Below are positions 20,593 through 31,108 of a DNA stretch of 64,000 nucleotides, in pieces. This DNA is from Polynucleobacter sp. MWH-Jannik1A5. GTDB lineage: Bacteria > Pseudomonadota > Gammaproteobacteria > Burkholderiales > Burkholderiaceae. The notes under the pieces were generated by a model. That model was not told where the DNA came from, searched no databases, and was given only the letters and a program-made list of their open reading frames with translations. The stretch covers positions 759,376 to 823,375 of the forward strand of contig NZ_JACVPQ010000001.1 of NCBI RefSeq assembly GCF_018881795.1, written 5' to 3'. The first letter of the stretch is position 1. Every line of letters begins with the position of its first letter. Position numbers and translations under genes: made by a program.

Positions 20593-21497
20593 AAAGGGGG
20601 ATTATAAGACCCCTGAATCATGGTTCCACAGGCTAATTCATCTAATTCAGCCTCATCAATTGCCTTATCGCCAGCAGATCTAGCAGCAATCCCAGACAGT
20701 TCGGTAGAAATCTCCAGATTTTTGAAATCAAAAGCCTCCCCATCCATTAAATGGGACGGGACGATATGGTGCATGGAGCGAAATAAGTTCTCTATTCGAC
20801 CTGGATGCTTCTTTTCCCAGTCACGGAGCATCTCCTTCATGACCTGACGCTGGAGATTAGGCTGACTGCCACACAAGTCACATGGAATGATGGGGAAGTT
20901 CATGTCGGCCGCGTAACGCTCTAGTAACTTTTCAGGAACATAGGCTAAAGGGCGAATCACAATATGTTTACCATCATCTGAGCGTAGCTTTGGTGGCATA
21001 CCTTTGAGCTTACCCGCATAGAACATATTGAGCATCAACGTTTCTAAGATGTCATCACGATGATGGCCTAAAGCAATCTTGGTTGCACCCAACTCATCTG
21101 CCACGCGATACAAAATTCCACGACGCAAACGTGAGCACAATCCACAAGTAGTTTTTCCTTCGGGAATTACGCGCTTCACGATGCTGTAAGTATCTTGCTC
21201 TTCAATGTGATATTGAACGCCTAAACCCTTCAAGTAATTAGGCAATATTTCAGCAGGAAAGTTAGGCTGCTTTTGATCTAAGTTCACGGCAACGATTTCA
21301 AAATTGATTGGTGCACGTTCCCGCAACTTCATCAATATGTCGAGCATGGCATAACTATCCTTACCGCCAGATACGCACACCATCACTTTATCGCCATCTT
21401 CAATCATGCCAAAGTCGCCAATGGCTTGACCAACCAAGCGACAGAGTTTTTTCTCTAGCTTGTTTTCTTCGAAGACAACTTTACGTATATCGCCCAT
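20589..21497 (-). CDS. ttcA: tRNA 2-thiocytidine biosynthesis protein TtcA
   Basis: Thiolates C32 of certain tRNAs using ATP and an iron-sulfur cluster. The PP-loop [10 protein letters not shown] is near residues 45-54, and the cluster-binding CxxC motif appears as [10 protein letters not shown], with another CDLC further on. The 302-residue length is normal. It lies 30 nt after folB and overlaps glmU by 4 nt, so it probably shares a transcript with both. Confidence 0.95.
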   Translation of the reverse strand: MGDIRKVVFEENKLEKKLCRLVGQAIGDFGMIEDGDKVMVCVSGGKDSYAMLDILMKLRERAPINFEIVAVNLDQKQPNFPAEILPNYLKGLGVQYHIEEQDTYSIVKRVIPEGKTTCGLCSRLRRGILYRVADELGATKIALGHHRDDILETLMLNMFYAGKLKGMPPKLRSDDGKHIVIRPLAYVPEKLLERYAADMNFPIIPCDLCGSQPNLQRQVMKEMLRDWEKKHPGRIENLFRSMHHIVPSHLMDGEAFDFKNLEISTELSGIAARSAGDKAIDEAELDELACGTMIQGSYNPPL

Positions 21498-21527
21498 AAC
21501 TATTGTGTTCTTTTCTAAACTCTTTTC

Positions 21528-21923
21528 CTAAGCGGTCTTAATGCGAAATACTTCAACACCTACCGAATGGCAATCCGGGTAGACATCGGGCTTAGCCGTG
21601 CTCACCCGTGCAGCCAATACCTTAGGGTGCAACAACATTGCTGTCACGATGTCATCACAGAAGGTTTCCTGTAAATGAATATGGCCCTGAGAGGCTCTAG
21701 CCTTAATGGTTTCACGCATAAAGTCATAATCCACCACCTCATCCAACTGGTCTTGAGTTGGCGTGTTCATTGCCAAGGGAATATATAGATCTACATTAAG
21801 AATGACACGTTGTTCTGCTTTTTTTTCAAAGTCATGTACACCGATGTTGATATAGATTTCATAGTCACGTAGAAACAAACGTCGACAGTCAATAAGGGCG
21901 GGATGAGAGAGAATGGCATGCAT
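21528..21923 (-). CDS. folB: Dihydroneopterin aldolase
   Basis: Folate biosynthesis enzyme converting 7,8-dihydroneopterin to 6-hydroxymethyl-dihydropterin and glycolaldehyde. The 131 residues show the T-fold FolB pattern: LFLRDYEIYINIGVHDFEKKAEQRVILNVDL near the N-terminus (quoted in part), DYDFMRETIKA in the middle, and VSTAKPDVYPDCHSVGVEVF at the end. It lies 23 nt downstream of an SDR gene of pteridine-reductase type, which supports a folate context. Confidence 0.92.
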   Translation of the reverse strand: MHAILSHPALIDCRRLFLRDYEIYINIGVHDFEKKAEQRVILNVDLYIPLAMNTPTQDQLDEVVDYDFMRETIKARASQGHIHLQETFCDDIVTAMLLHPKVLAARVSTAKPDVYPDCHSVGVEVFRIKTA

Positions 21924-21946
21924 GAATGTTTGCTTTTTAAAAATAC

Positions 21947-22756
21947 TTAATTGGTTTTAAACATGACATCTCGTGTGGATGGCAATAAATGCTGTCCACC
22001 ATCGACATATAAAGTGGTGCCAGTAATAGCATTAGACTCAGCAAGAAATACTGCTGCTTTTGCGATATCCGCTGGGGTTGAAGATTTTCCTAATGGCGTC
22101 ATCTGATGTGCCTTTGTAAAACCTTCATTTGTTTGATCGCCTGATGGAAGCGAGATTCCGGGCGCCAATCCCACAACTCGTAGATGCGGAGCAAAATCCA
22201 TTGCTAGTAACTCAACAGACGAGAGAAGCGCAGCCTTTGATAGCGTGTAGGACAAATAATCTGGATTGAGATTAATGAGTTTTTGATCCAGCAATTGAAT
22301 GACTGCTGGGATCACATCAGATTTATTGGACTTGCTCTTTTGGCACTCAAACATCAGCTGGGCTAGCAAAATAGGTGCGGCTAAATTAACCTGCATGTGA
22401 GCTTGCAAGCCTTTTCCACTTAAAGGACTATTGGAGTTAGCGCGATCGTATTCAAAGATAGATGCACTGTTAACCAAACAACTTAAATTAGGGAAGGCAT
22501 TGCTAACGGCCTTAAAAAGATCTTGGGTTGCCGCTTCATCAGCCAAATCCGCCTGAAAAGCCTCGGCCTCAACCCCTAACCCACGAATTTCCTCGATAGT
22601 TTTGCTAGCTTCTTGGGCTGATCGCCCATAATGAACGGCAACATCCCAGCCCTGACGGGCAAACTGCAAAGCAATTTCTCGACCGAGGCGCTTCGCAGCG
22701 CCCGTCACCAAAACTGCCTTTACTTGCTGGGATGGGGGTGTTGAACTAGGGTTCAA
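21947..22756 (-). CDS. SDR oxidoreductase, pteridine reductase / FolM-like
   Basis: A 269-residue short-chain dehydrogenase. The cofactor motif is TGAAKRLGREIA; the Arg in this TGxxxRxG form is characteristic of NADPH-dependent pteridine reductases. The active-site Tyr and Lys are in YLSYTLSKAALL, and the C-terminus has TGTTLYVDGGQHL. Its position directly before folB supports a role in reducing dihydropterin or dihydrofolate. The start is TTG at 22756 (NPSSTPP follows), since no ATG precedes the Rossmann motif. It is divergent from the MidA-like gene with 25 nt between. Confidence 0.82.
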   Translation of the reverse strand: MNPSSTPPSQQVKAVLVTGAAKRLGREIALQFARQGWDVAVHYGRSAQEASKTIEEIRGLGVEAEAFQADLADEAATQDLFKAVSNAFPNLSCLVNSASIFEYDRANSNSPLSGKGLQAHMQVNLAAPILLAQLMFECQKSKSNKSDVIPAVIQLLDQKLINLNPDYLSYTLSKAALLSSVELLAMDFAPHLRVVGLAPGISLPSGDQTNEGFTKAHQMTPLGKSSTPADIAKAAVFLAESNAITGTTLYVDGGQHLLPSTRDVMFKTN

Positions 22757-22781
22757 TTAAATTCTCTTAGACTAGCGAGCT

Positions 22782-23969
22782 ATGGATATTACCTTGACCA
22801 GCCTTGAAACGGAGCATAGTGAGCTTCTGAAGGCCAAAATAGCCTCTCAGATCGCCTCACAAGGCGGATGGCTGCCCTTTTCTCGCTATATGGAGATGGC
22901 CTTATACGAGCCCGGAATGGGCTATTACAGCGCTGGGGCCCACAAACTGGGCGCGGGTGGCGATTTCACCACCGCCCCTGAATTAGGCCCCCTTTTTGGC
23001 GCTGCCATCTGCTCAACTCTTTTGCCAGTACTTGAAGGCCTCAAAGAAAAGGGTTTACCCACTCAAATTTTGGAGTTTGGCGCAGGCACTGGAAAGCTAG
23101 CCACATCCATACTGACCCGCCTTAATGACCTTGGCTTTCAATTGGATCATTACGACATTATTGAAATTTCGCCAGATTTAGCCGAGCGCCAACAGGAAAG
23201 AATTGGCGGCACTATTCAGCAACTCAATTTCAAAACTCAGTCCCGTTGGCTTACTGAACTACCAAAAAATTTCAAAGGTGTCATTCTTGCTAATGAAGTA
23301 ATTGATGCCATTCCTTGTGATGCCATCATTTATCAAAATGGATTTTGGTATTGGCATGGCGTTTCTTTTGAAAACGAAAAACTCGTTTGGAAGACGGGCT
23401 CTCCAGTAGAGCAAAAATTACTTCCAGAAAGTTTATTAAGTAGCGACTTCTCAGAGGGCTATGTCACTGAACTGCACACACCAGCAAATGCTTGGATGCA
23501 ACAAGTTGCTCGGCATTTAGATACTGGCTTATTTCTTACATTTGATTATGGATTTCCAGAAGCTGAGTACTATCACCCTCAAAGACTTGAAGGTACTCTG
23601 ATGGCTCACCATCGCCATCATGCAATTCAAGATCCATTTCATCTTCCCGGTCTTTGTGACTTAACTACGCACGTTGAATGGTCTCAAATCGCTCGCAGCG
23701 CATTATCCGAAAATGCAGATGATGTTTATCTCACTAATCAGGCAGCCTACTTACTAGATGCCGGTATTGGTGATATTGCTTTGGAGATTGGCGATCCAAG
23801 TGATCCAGAAACGTTTCTTCCAATTTCTAACTCTTTACAGAAGTTATTGTCTGAGGCAGAGATGGGCGAACTCTTTAAAGCCTTTGCATTCTCTAAAAAC
23901 TTAGAAAGTTTGCTGCCAGGCTATGTACTTGAAGATCTGCCAGGTCTACGCGGCAGAAATCGGCTGTAG
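22782..23969 (+). CDS. SAM-dependent methyltransferase, MidA/NDUFAF7 (COG1565) family
   Basis: A 395-residue protein with the family N-terminus (GWLPFSRYMEMALYEPGMGYYSAG, quoted in part), KLGAGGDFTTAPELGPLFG, and the SAM-binding loop ILEFGAGTGKLA. In mitochondria NDUFAF7 dimethylates an arginine of the NDUFS2 subunit of complex I; the bacterial target is not established. The C-terminal part has DYGFPEAEYYHPQRLEGTL, another family hallmark. It is convergent with cca, 8 nt apart. Confidence 0.88.
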   Translation: MDITLTSLETEHSELLKAKIASQIASQGGWLPFSRYMEMALYEPGMGYYSAGAHKLGAGGDFTTAPELGPLFGAAICSTLLPVLEGLKEKGLPTQILEFGAGTGKLATSILTRLNDLGFQLDHYDIIEISPDLAERQQERIGGTIQQLNFKTQSRWLTELPKNFKGVILANEVIDAIPCDAIIYQNGFWYWHGVSFENEKLVWKTGSPVEQKLLPESLLSSDFSEGYVTELHTPANAWMQQVARHLDTGLFLTFDYGFPEAEYYHPQRLEGTLMAHHRHHAIQDPFHLPGLCDLTTHVEWSQIARSALSENADDVYLTNQAAYLLDAGIGDIALEIGDPSDPETFLPISNSLQKLLSEAEMGELFKAFAFSKNLESLLPGYVLEDLPGLRGRNRL

Positions 23970-23977
23970 CTTTTCGC

Positions 23978-25108
23978 CTAAGCCTCTAGGGCTGTAGTGA
24001 TTGCTGCCAATCTGGCAGACTCGAACGCGCTGCCTATCCGCTCGCCATTGGAACGGTCTTCAGCTGCCACGCCAGAAATAATTTCTGCGGTATTGATTGC
24101 TTGGGTGCTCCTCATTGCATTTAACAAGGGCAAGACATTCATTCCCAGATTGTCAGCAAGATTCAAAATTGCCTGTACACGATCTGGCTTGCGCCAAAGA
24201 TCTGCGCGATTAAACCAAGCCAGAATATCTACTGCCTGATAGGAATGGTTAAGGTATTTATTTACTAAAACTTTCAGGTCACTAAATATTTCTGCGAAAT
24301 CTCGTACTTCGATTGGCATGCGTACACAATCGGCCCACGAGCGAATTTCCATGGCGGGTAAATCCATCAGGGTAATTGCGCAACGCTCATCCAAACTATT
24401 GCCGGCACATGAGAAATGCGCAATTAACGCCTCGCGAAAAGACTCTTCGGATAACTTGGTGACCAATGTCGACGGCAATAGCGTACTAGCGGCACCCGTA
24501 TTCAATAAGACCTGAAATAAATGCAAGGGCTTAGCAGCAACCATACCTCTTGCGAGCTCTTGCCAAATACGTTCGGCCGATAAGGCCTTCAACTCACCTG
24601 ACTGAACAATGGCTTTTAAGGCTGCCAGAGTTTCATTGGCTACGCTAAATTCTGGGAAACGTGCGGAGAATCGCGCGATACGCAATAGACGTAATGGGTC
24701 TTCTGCAAATGCATCAGACACATGCCGAAATATTTTGGCAGCCAAATCTTTCTGGCCGTTATAAGGATCAATAATCGGACCAAACTGTTTTCCGTCTGAG
24801 CCCACTTCTTGCGCCATTGCATTAATTGTTAAATCACGTCGCTCTAAATCTTGCTCCAAGGTAACGGAGGGATCGGCATAAAAATGAAAACCTTTATAGC
24901 CTTGACCAGTCTTACGCTCAGTACGAGCAAGTGCGTATTCAGCCTGGGTCTCTGGATGTAAGAAGACTGGGAAATCTTTACCTACAGGGCGATAGCCCTT
25001 AGCCACCATCTCTTCTACGCTGGAGCCGACCACAACATAATCAATATCGTGCACAGGCAAACCCATCAAGGTATCTCGTATAGCTCCGCCTACTGCATAG
25101 ACTTTCAT
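23978..25108 (-). CDS. cca: CCA-adding tRNA nucleotidyltransferase
   Basis: Adds or repairs the 3'-CCA of tRNAs. The N-terminal class II nucleotidyltransferase has [11 protein letters not shown] and the metal-binding HDIDYVVV, followed by [10 protein letters not shown] and [15 protein letters not shown]. The length is 376 residues, against 412 in E. coli. In the C-terminal half I cannot find the HD phosphohydrolase signature of E. coli Cca, so the phosphatase activity is probably absent. It overlaps the upstream NDUFA9-like gene by 1 nt. Confidence 0.93.
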   Translation of the reverse strand: MKVYAVGGAIRDTLMGLPVHDIDYVVVGSSVEEMVAKGYRPVGKDFPVFLHPETQAEYALARTERKTGQGYKGFHFYADPSVTLEQDLERRDLTINAMAQEVGSDGKQFGPIIDPYNGQKDLAAKIFRHVSDAFAEDPLRLLRIARFSARFPEFSVANETLAALKAIVQSGELKALSAERIWQELARGMVAAKPLHLFQVLLNTGAASTLLPSTLVTKLSEESFREALIAHFSCAGNSLDERCAITLMDLPAMEIRSWADCVRMPIEVRDFAEIFSDLKVLVNKYLNHSYQAVDILAWFNRADLWRKPDRVQAILNLADNLGMNVLPLLNAMRSTQAINTAEIISGVAAEDRSNGERIGSAFESARLAAITTALEA

Positions 25109-26016
25109 TACTGCATACCTTCCAAACTACGACGACTCATTTTGAATATGTCAGTCAACGCATCAACGCTATTTTCAGGCAACGTATTGGGCAATTGCAT
25201 AGAGGCAATATTGTCACGCGACATTAGGGTTGGCCCGGGCAAAAATTCAAATGCGAGAGCCTGTAAATAGCCAACAAAGGCAGGCACCGGAATAATGGTG
25301 CAACTGGTTTTTGCCTTACGAGCCGCAAACTCAACGATTTCCTTCATCGTATAAACGGTCGGGCCGACTAAGTCATAGGACTGATGAATCGTTTGAGGCA
25401 TTGATAGAGATTTCACAAAAGCAGATGCAACATCATCTACGCTCACCGGCTGAAACTGAGCCTGATGATTCGCTAAAGGCATAGCAGGAAACAACTTTGT
25501 TAACTTAGAAAATAAATTAATGAATTGATCTTGCGCTCCAAAAATGACCGATGGCCTAAAAATAGTCCAATCCAAATTGCTTGCCTTCACAGCTGCCTCG
25601 CCATCACCTTTACTACGCTGATACATAGAAGGGCCACTAGAATTAGCTCCTAATGCACTCATGTGTAAATAGCGCTTTAGGCTATGCAACTGCATCGCCG
25701 TAATAATATTTTTTGGCAAATCTACATGAGCCGCCTTGAATACTTTTCCATAAGGCTGCGCCGGTTTGTCATGTAAGACGCCAACCAAATTGATCACTGC
25801 TCCATTTGCTTTAATGCGTCCACAAAGCCCCTGTAATTCATCAAATTCATGAATATCAGCTTCTACTACGTGAACTTTCGGCAACATACGCAATTCACGT
25901 GCCGCAGCTAAATGGCCAGTTGGAATCAATACAGAATAGCCCGCAAGCTGAAGTTGTGCTGCAATGACCCGCCCTACAAAACCATTACCACCAATCAGAA
26001 GGATGTCGTATTTCAT
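25108..26016 (-). CDS. NAD(P)H-binding protein, complex I NDUFA9 subunit family
   Basis: A 302-residue atypical SDR. It opens with a Rossmann nucleotide-binding loop ([16 protein letters not shown]) and has [25 protein letters not shown], quoted in part, containing the YxxxK-like segment, then [10 protein letters not shown]. Bacterial members resemble the mitochondrial NDUFA9 accessory subunit, but Betaproteobacterial copies lie outside the nuo operon and their role is not known. The neighbours slt and cca are the usual ones for this gene in Burkholderiales. Confidence 0.82.
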   Translation of the reverse strand: MKYDILLIGGNGFVGRVIAAQLQLAGYSVLIPTGHLAAARELRMLPKVHVVEADIHEFDELQGLCGRIKANGAVINLVGVLHDKPAQPYGKVFKAAHVDLPKNIITAMQLHSLKRYLHMSALGANSSGPSMYQRSKGDGEAAVKASNLDWTIFRPSVIFGAQDQFINLFSKLTKLFPAMPLANHQAQFQPVSVDDVASAFVKSLSMPQTIHQSYDLVGPTVYTMKEIVEFAARKAKTSCTIIPVPAFVGYLQALAFEFLPGPTLMSRDNIASMQLPNTLPENSVDALTDIFKMSRRSLEGMQ

Positions 26017-26052
26017 ATGAGACTTTCTTTACCCAATAAGGTAACTGCTCGT

Positions 26053-28011
26053 TTAAGGAAGCTCAGATTGAGTTGCAGCCTTCGGTGCAATAACACCCAA
26101 TCGTTGCTTTAAAGATTGTGTCTGGCCATTCATTACAGATGAATAGTAATTTGCATTAGAGAGTACGTTCTTCACATATACACGTGTCTCAGTAAATGGG
26201 ATGGTTTCTGCAAAGATAGCGCCCTCTGTAGGGCCAGATAATTTTTCACGCCACGCCTTTGAACGTGAAGGTCCCGCGTTATATGCTGCCGAGGCCAAGA
26301 CCCAAGAACCATCTAGATCTACTAGAACCATATTCAAATAGTTACTACCCAGAGTCAAATTCGTATTGGTATCGCTCAGCTTGTCATTGGTGTAATTTGT
26401 CATGCCGATTTTTTTAGCGACATACTTTGCCGTATTAGGCATCACCTGCATCAAGCCGGATGCACCGACAGAGGATGAAGCATTCATAATGAAGCGCGAC
26501 TCCTGACGAATCAAGCCATATGCCCAAGCGAGATTCAAATCGATTTGACGTGCAATTGGAGACAACTCCTCTTTAAAAGGCGTTGGGTAACGCAAACTAA
26601 AGTCATGCTCTTGTTTTGTTCGATCAGCGGTATTTACAACACGGTCATAGAGGTGAATACGCTTCGCGTACTCTGCAGCAGCCAATAACTGCTTGTCGCT
26701 CATGTTGCGTAATTCCCAATTCCATTCGCGGTTACCTTCAAAGCGGAGATTCATGGCATATAAGCGCTCACCACGAACAAATCCTTTACGGCTTGCCATC
26801 GCATCAATTTCTTGCTCAGTCACCTTAGTTTTCGCAGGGGCATGATTTGATTTGCCCAACTCTTCGCGTGCGAGCTGACCATAAAAATTATATTGATCAG
26901 CAATCAACTCAAAACTATCCTTGGCTTTGGCATCCTGGCCTTCCGCTTTTAATGCCCGGCCATACCAATAGGTCCAAGCAGGATCTTTAGCGCGTACCGA
27001 AGGATTCATGCCATCAATCGCATTCTTTACCAGAGCCCAATCTTTAGCACGCAAACCAGCACGAACTTTCCACTCTTGCGATTCAACAGAAAGGAGTTCG
27101 TTGTAACCAAGCTCCTGCTGTAAGCGATAAGCATCATCCGCATTGGGATCTAACTTCTTCGCCAAGAATTGTCCGATCACACCCCATGCAACCGCTTGAT
27201 TCTCTTTGCTGTAACGCGGTGCATTTTGAGAAAAGTCGCGATAGGCTTTTGCTGGATCGGCTTTAGCGGCTTTCACAATATCTGCGATTGGGTCTTCGCC
27301 GCCAAGACGACGTGCCATAGTGTCATAACCTCTTTCGCTAGCAGCACGCCCAATTGCTTTGGCTTCACTTGGAGTCATTCCTCCAGCTGCAACTAGCGAT
27401 GGCACTAATTCTTGACATGCCTGCCCAAAGTAACTTGGGTCCAATAGAACTGATCGTGAATCAATTGCTAGCTTGGTTGGATTTTCACCTTGCGATAACT
27501 TAGATAACAGGGAGTAGCACTTCACTTGTGTGTCGTCATCTAATACAAACTTAGTATATTCAACATCAAAACGCGCCCAATCTCTTCGCTTGCCCAAAAC
27601 CAAAAGCCAATCGTTGCGCATCCGGTCTGCCAAAGCTGTACCTTGATATTGATTTAAGAACGCAACCACTTGGGCATCAGCGCTATAGTCATTACGCGCA
27701 CCGCCAGCACTATCGAATAATTGTGGCTTAATGCGGAAATAGGCTACGTAGTCATCAAATGGATAATTTGCCAACGCAGAAGAGAGTTGCTGCGTCCGAA
27801 ATACATCATTCTTTTTTGCAGCCTCACGCAGATCGATAAACATCCGGTCAGTATCGGTAACTTCCGCAGGCGCAGCTTTGCTTTCGTAGGACTTTGGCAG
27901 GCTTGGCTTTTTAAGCTTTTCTGCAAAGCTACTAGACATACTCAGCGCTAGGCCCAAGATCAGAATCTTGGCCATCCAAAGGTGCTTGCTACTAAATATT
28001 ACGGACTTCAT
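26053..28011 (-). CDS. slt: Soluble lytic murein transglycosylase
   Basis: A 652-residue periplasmic enzyme that cleaves the MurNAc-GlcNAc bond to give 1,6-anhydro muropeptides. The N-terminus has a signal peptide (about residues 1-30, ending SSFA). A long alpha-helical superhelix domain follows. The C-terminal lysozyme-like domain has RQESRF with the catalytic Glu at residue 504, then GASGLMQVMPNTA and AYNAGPSRSKAWR. The AmpG-like permease encoded at 36847-38166 would import its products. Confidence 0.93.
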   Translation of the reverse strand: MKSVIFSSKHLWMAKILILGLALSMSSSFAEKLKKPSLPKSYESKAAPAEVTDTDRMFIDLREAAKKNDVFRTQQLSSALANYPFDDYVAYFRIKPQLFDSAGGARNDYSADAQVVAFLNQYQGTALADRMRNDWLLVLGKRRDWARFDVEYTKFVLDDDTQVKCYSLLSKLSQGENPTKLAIDSRSVLLDPSYFGQACQELVPSLVAAGGMTPSEAKAIGRAASERGYDTMARRLGGEDPIADIVKAAKADPAKAYRDFSQNAPRYSKENQAVAWGVIGQFLAKKLDPNADDAYRLQQELGYNELLSVESQEWKVRAGLRAKDWALVKNAIDGMNPSVRAKDPAWTYWYGRALKAEGQDAKAKDSFELIADQYNFYGQLAREELGKSNHAPAKTKVTEQEIDAMASRKGFVRGERLYAMNLRFEGNREWNWELRNMSDKQLLAAAEYAKRIHLYDRVVNTADRTKQEHDFSLRYPTPFKEELSPIARQIDLNLAWAYGLIRQESRFIMNASSSVGASGLMQVMPNTAKYVAKKIGMTNYTNDKLSDTNTNLTLGSNYLNMVLVDLDGSWVLASAAYNAGPSRSKAWREKLSGPTEGAIFAETIPFTETRVYVKNVLSNANYYSSVMNGQTQSLKQRLGVIAPKAATQSELP

Positions 28012-28095
28012 TCTTGCGATCTAACCCTATATGTATTTGCACGGCTGCAACCGGACAACAACTTGATTACTATATCTTCTAATTTTCGCCTGATA

Positions 28096-28722
28096 ATGGT
28101 CGATATGCACGGTAATTCACCAAAAACTCTTCGCCAGGATTTATTAAAACAACGCAAAGAATTTGCTTTGGGGGATGGGTATGCCACTGCGGAAACAAAC
28201 TTGACCGCAAATCTGAGCCAATTTTTAGCAGGAGCTGGAAAATCCATTCGATCGATAGCGCTTTATTGGCCCATTCAGAACGAAATAGATTTGCGCCCTC
28301 ATTTATTGACCTGGGCGAAAAATGACAAGCAATGTCGACTTGCGCTCCCATTTGCACGTCCTGATCAGCATCTTGATTTCTTTGAGTGGCAAGAGGGTGA
28401 TGAATTACTTCCAAGCAAGCATGGCGTTCCTGAACCCAGGCCAGAGAATGTTTTGAGACCACAACTCATTCCTGGCTGCATCCTTATTCCTTGTGTGGGT
28501 TGGTCTTGCTCAGCGGTGGATGGCAAAGCGCAGTACTGGCGTCTGGGCTACGGCGGAGGCTACTTTGACCGCACCTTAGCGCAACTGCGAAAAAATAACC
28601 CGAAGCTCATTTGCATAGGGGTTGGATTTGATTGGCAAAAACTAGATGATTCCCAATGGGGCCCTCAAACACATGATGAGCCCCTGGATATGCTCCTAAC
28701 AGAGTCTGGCTTGTACAGCTAG
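28096..28722 (+). CDS. 5-formyltetrahydrofolate cyclo-ligase
   Basis: Converts 5-formyl-THF to 5,10-methenyl-THF with ATP. The signature WRLGYGGGYFDRTLAQL is near the C-terminus, preceded by PGCILIPCVGWS. An in-frame start at 27982 would overlap the divergent slt gene and adds 38 residues without family character, so I prefer ATG 28096 or 28105; neither has a strong ribosome site. With the 28096 start the length is 208 residues, close to the family norm. Its stop is 1 nt from the convergent metF stop. Confidence 0.88.
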   Translation: MVDMHGNSPKTLRQDLLKQRKEFALGDGYATAETNLTANLSQFLAGAGKSIRSIALYWPIQNEIDLRPHLLTWAKNDKQCRLALPFARPDQHLDFFEWQEGDELLPSKHGVPEPRPENVLRPQLIPGCILIPCVGWSCSAVDGKAQYWRLGYGGGYFDRTLAQLRKNNPKLICIGVGFDWQKLDDSQWGPQTHDEPLDMLLTESGLYS

Positions 28723-28723
28723 A

Positions 28724-29554
28724 TTACTTCGTTAAGTCTAAATTATCGGCAATCGCCAAAACAGCATCAGCCTGATTGAGTGAATAGAAATGGATTCCAG
28801 GAGCACCAGCAGTTAGCAGCTGATCGCACAAATCCGTGACCACCTCTTCACCAAATGCACGAATAGAGGCAATGTCATCGCCATAGGATTGAAGGCGCAA
28901 ACGAATCCATCGTGGGATTTCTGCACCGCAGGCATCGGAGAATCTTAATAACTGGCTACTGTTTGTGATTGGCATGATTCCAGCAATGATGGGTTGAGTA
29001 ACGCCCAAGTCATATGCCTCATCCACAAAGCGGAAGTACGCATCGCTGTTATAAAAATACTGGGTGACCGCAGAGTTCGCGCCCGCCTTCATTTTTTGCA
29101 CAAAGAAATCTACATCGCTAGCAGGCGACTTTGCCTGTGGATGCGTCTCTGGATATGCAGCGACATCAATATGAAACCAATCGCCTGTTTCTGCACGAAT
29201 AAATTCTACTAATTCATTGGCATGATGAAACTCGCCATACTGGCCCATACCAGAAGGTAAGTCACCGCGCAAAGCCACAATTCGCTTTACGCCTAAGGCT
29301 TGATATTGCTTCAACATTTCGCGCACGCTTTCACGTGAGCTGCCAACACAAGATAAGTGTGGGGCAACTGCTGCACCAGCAGCATGTATGTCGCTTACCA
29401 CTTTTAATGTGCCAGACTGTGTAGAGCCGCCAGCACCAAAAGTCACGGAATAAAACGCAGGCTTGAGTGTTTCACTGAAACGCTCGCGCACAAGATGTAA
29501 CTTACTCTCACCTTCAGGTGTTTTTGGAGGAAAGAATTCAACGCTTAATTCCAT
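28724..29554 (-). CDS. metF: 5,10-methylenetetrahydrofolate reductase
   Basis: FAD enzyme making 5-methyl-THF, the methyl donor for MetH. The 276-residue TIM barrel begins MELSVEFFPPKTPEGE, with the catalytic Glu in EFFPPK, and has VTFGAGGSTQ, HLSCVG, VALRGDLP, and ITQYFYN-type AVTQYFYNSDAYFRF. It lies 37 nt after ahcY on the same strand and so probably shares the ahcY transcript and its riboswitch control. Confidence 0.96.
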   Translation of the reverse strand: MELSVEFFPPKTPEGESKLHLVRERFSETLKPAFYSVTFGAGGSTQSGTLKVVSDIHAAGAAVAPHLSCVGSSRESVREMLKQYQALGVKRIVALRGDLPSGMGQYGEFHHANELVEFIRAETGDWFHIDVAAYPETHPQAKSPASDVDFFVQKMKAGANSAVTQYFYNSDAYFRFVDEAYDLGVTQPIIAGIMPITNSSQLLRFSDACGAEIPRWIRLRLQSYGDDIASIRAFGEEVVTDLCDQLLTAGAPGIHFYSLNQADAVLAIADNLDLTK

Positions 29555-29591
29555 GATTTTGGGCCTAGGTATCTATTGAATGTTAATTGGA

Positions 29592-31037
29592 TTAATAGCG
29601 ATAGTGGTCAGCCTTGTACGGGCCTTCCTTCGTTACACCAATATAAGAAGCTTGCTGATCTGACAACACAGTCAACTCCGCATTGAGAGTCTTGAGTTGT
29701 AAGCGTGCAACCTTCTCATCCAAATGCTTAGGCAAGGTGTAAACACCGATTGGGTATTTATCTGTACCTACGGCATTCCACAATTCAATTTGAGCAATCA
29801 CTTGATTTGCAAATGAAGAGCTCATTACGTAAGAAGGATGTCCTGTACCGCAACCAAGATTAACTAAACGTCCTTTGGCCAAAATGATGATGCGCTTTTC
29901 AGGCTTGCCATTGACAGCCGGGAAAATTACATGGTCAACTTGTGGCTTAATTTCTTCCCACTTGTATTTTTCAATACCAGCTACATCGATCTCATTATCA
30001 AAGTGGCCGATATTACAAACGATGGCTTGGTTCTTCATCTTTGCCATATGGTCATGCGTAATCACATGGTAGTTGCCTGTTGCAGAAACAAAGATATCTG
30101 CTTTGTCAGCAGCGTAATCCATAGTTACAACACGGTAACCTTCCATTGCAGCTTGCAATGCACAAATTGGATCAACTTCTGTTACCCACACTTGAGCAGA
30201 TAAAGCGCGCAATGCTTGTGCAGAACCTTTGCCCACGTCGCCGTAGCCGCAAACTACTGCAACCTTACCAGCAACCATCACGTCAGTAGCGCGCTTAATC
30301 GCATCAACTAAAGATTCGCGGCAACCGTAGAGGTTATCGAATTTGCTCTTAGTAACGGAGTCGTTTACGTTGATTGCTGGGAACTTCAAATCACCCTTGG
30401 CAAACATTTGATACAAACGGTGTACGCCTGTAGTGGTTTCCTCTGTAACGCCTTTTACTTTTTCCAAGCGTGTTGAGTACCAAGTAGGATCTTGCGCCAA
30501 TTTCTTTTTAATGGCCGCAAACAAAATAGTTTCTTCTTCGCTAGTTGGGTGATTCAAGCAGGCTTGATCTTTTTCAGCGCGAGCACCAAGGTGCAATAAC
30601 AAAGTAGCGTCGCCACCGTCATCCAAAATCATGTTGGTGTAGCCGCCATCCGCCCACTCAAAAATACGATGGGTAAAGTCCCAGTACTGCTCAAGGGTTT
30701 CGCCTTTGATAGCAAACACAGGAGTGCCGTTAGCAGCAATTGCTGCAGCAGCATGATCTTGTGTAGAGAAAATATTGCATGAAGCCCATTGCACTTCAGC
30801 ACCAAGTGCCTCCAGAGTTTCAATCAGCACGGCTGTTTGAATAGTCATATGCAATGAACCAGTAATGCGTGCGCCACGGAGTGGCTGCTGTGCAGCAAAC
30901 TCATCACGAATTGCGATCAAGCCAGGCATCTCCGTTTCGGCAATCGCAATTTCTTTTCGACCAAAGTCAGCCAAAGTGATATCAGCAATTGCGCAACGAG
31001 TTGCTACAAAGTTATTTAAATCAGAAACGGTATTCAT
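29592..31037 (-). CDS. ahcY: S-adenosylhomocysteine hydrolase
   Basis: Splits S-adenosylhomocysteine into adenosine and homocysteine, relieving product inhibition of methyltransferases. The 481-residue protein has the NAD-binding [19 protein letters not shown], the substrate region [17 protein letters not shown], and the C-terminal KADHYRY. I chose ATG 31037 ([10 protein letters not shown]), which has TGGAG 6 nt upstream. The 20-residue extension to 31097 would read through the riboswitch platform and is unlikely. It stands between metK and metF and is preceded by an SAH riboswitch. Confidence 0.97.
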   Translation of the reverse strand: MNTVSDLNNFVATRCAIADITLADFGRKEIAIAETEMPGLIAIRDEFAAQQPLRGARITGSLHMTIQTAVLIETLEALGAEVQWASCNIFSTQDHAAAAIAANGTPVFAIKGETLEQYWDFTHRIFEWADGGYTNMILDDGGDATLLLHLGARAEKDQACLNHPTSEEETILFAAIKKKLAQDPTWYSTRLEKVKGVTEETTTGVHRLYQMFAKGDLKFPAINVNDSVTKSKFDNLYGCRESLVDAIKRATDVMVAGKVAVVCGYGDVGKGSAQALRALSAQVWVTEVDPICALQAAMEGYRVVTMDYAADKADIFVSATGNYHVITHDHMAKMKNQAIVCNIGHFDNEIDVAGIEKYKWEEIKPQVDHVIFPAVNGKPEKRIIILAKGRLVNLGCGTGHPSYVMSSSFANQVIAQIELWNAVGTDKYPIGVYTLPKHLDEKVARLQLKTLNAELTVLSDQQASYIGVTKEGPYKADHYRY

Positions 31038-31077
31038 TAATGCTCCAGCTAAATACGATCCAATGCTGGAGTAGAAA

Positions 31078-31108
31078 CTCGCTAGCCATTGAATCATGGG
31101 TTAGCGAG
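31078..31108 (-). promoter_or_regulatory. Expression-platform hairpin of the SAH riboswitch
   Basis: CTCGCTA (31108-31102) pairs with TAGCGAG (31084-31078) and is followed by TTTCT, a weak T-run 41 nt before the ahcY start. The CTC of the first arm is shared with the CGCTC pseudoknot strand of the aptamer, so aptamer and hairpin should exclude each other. This fits an ON switch in which SAH prevents an early stop of transcription. The mechanism is inferred. Confidence 0.65.
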
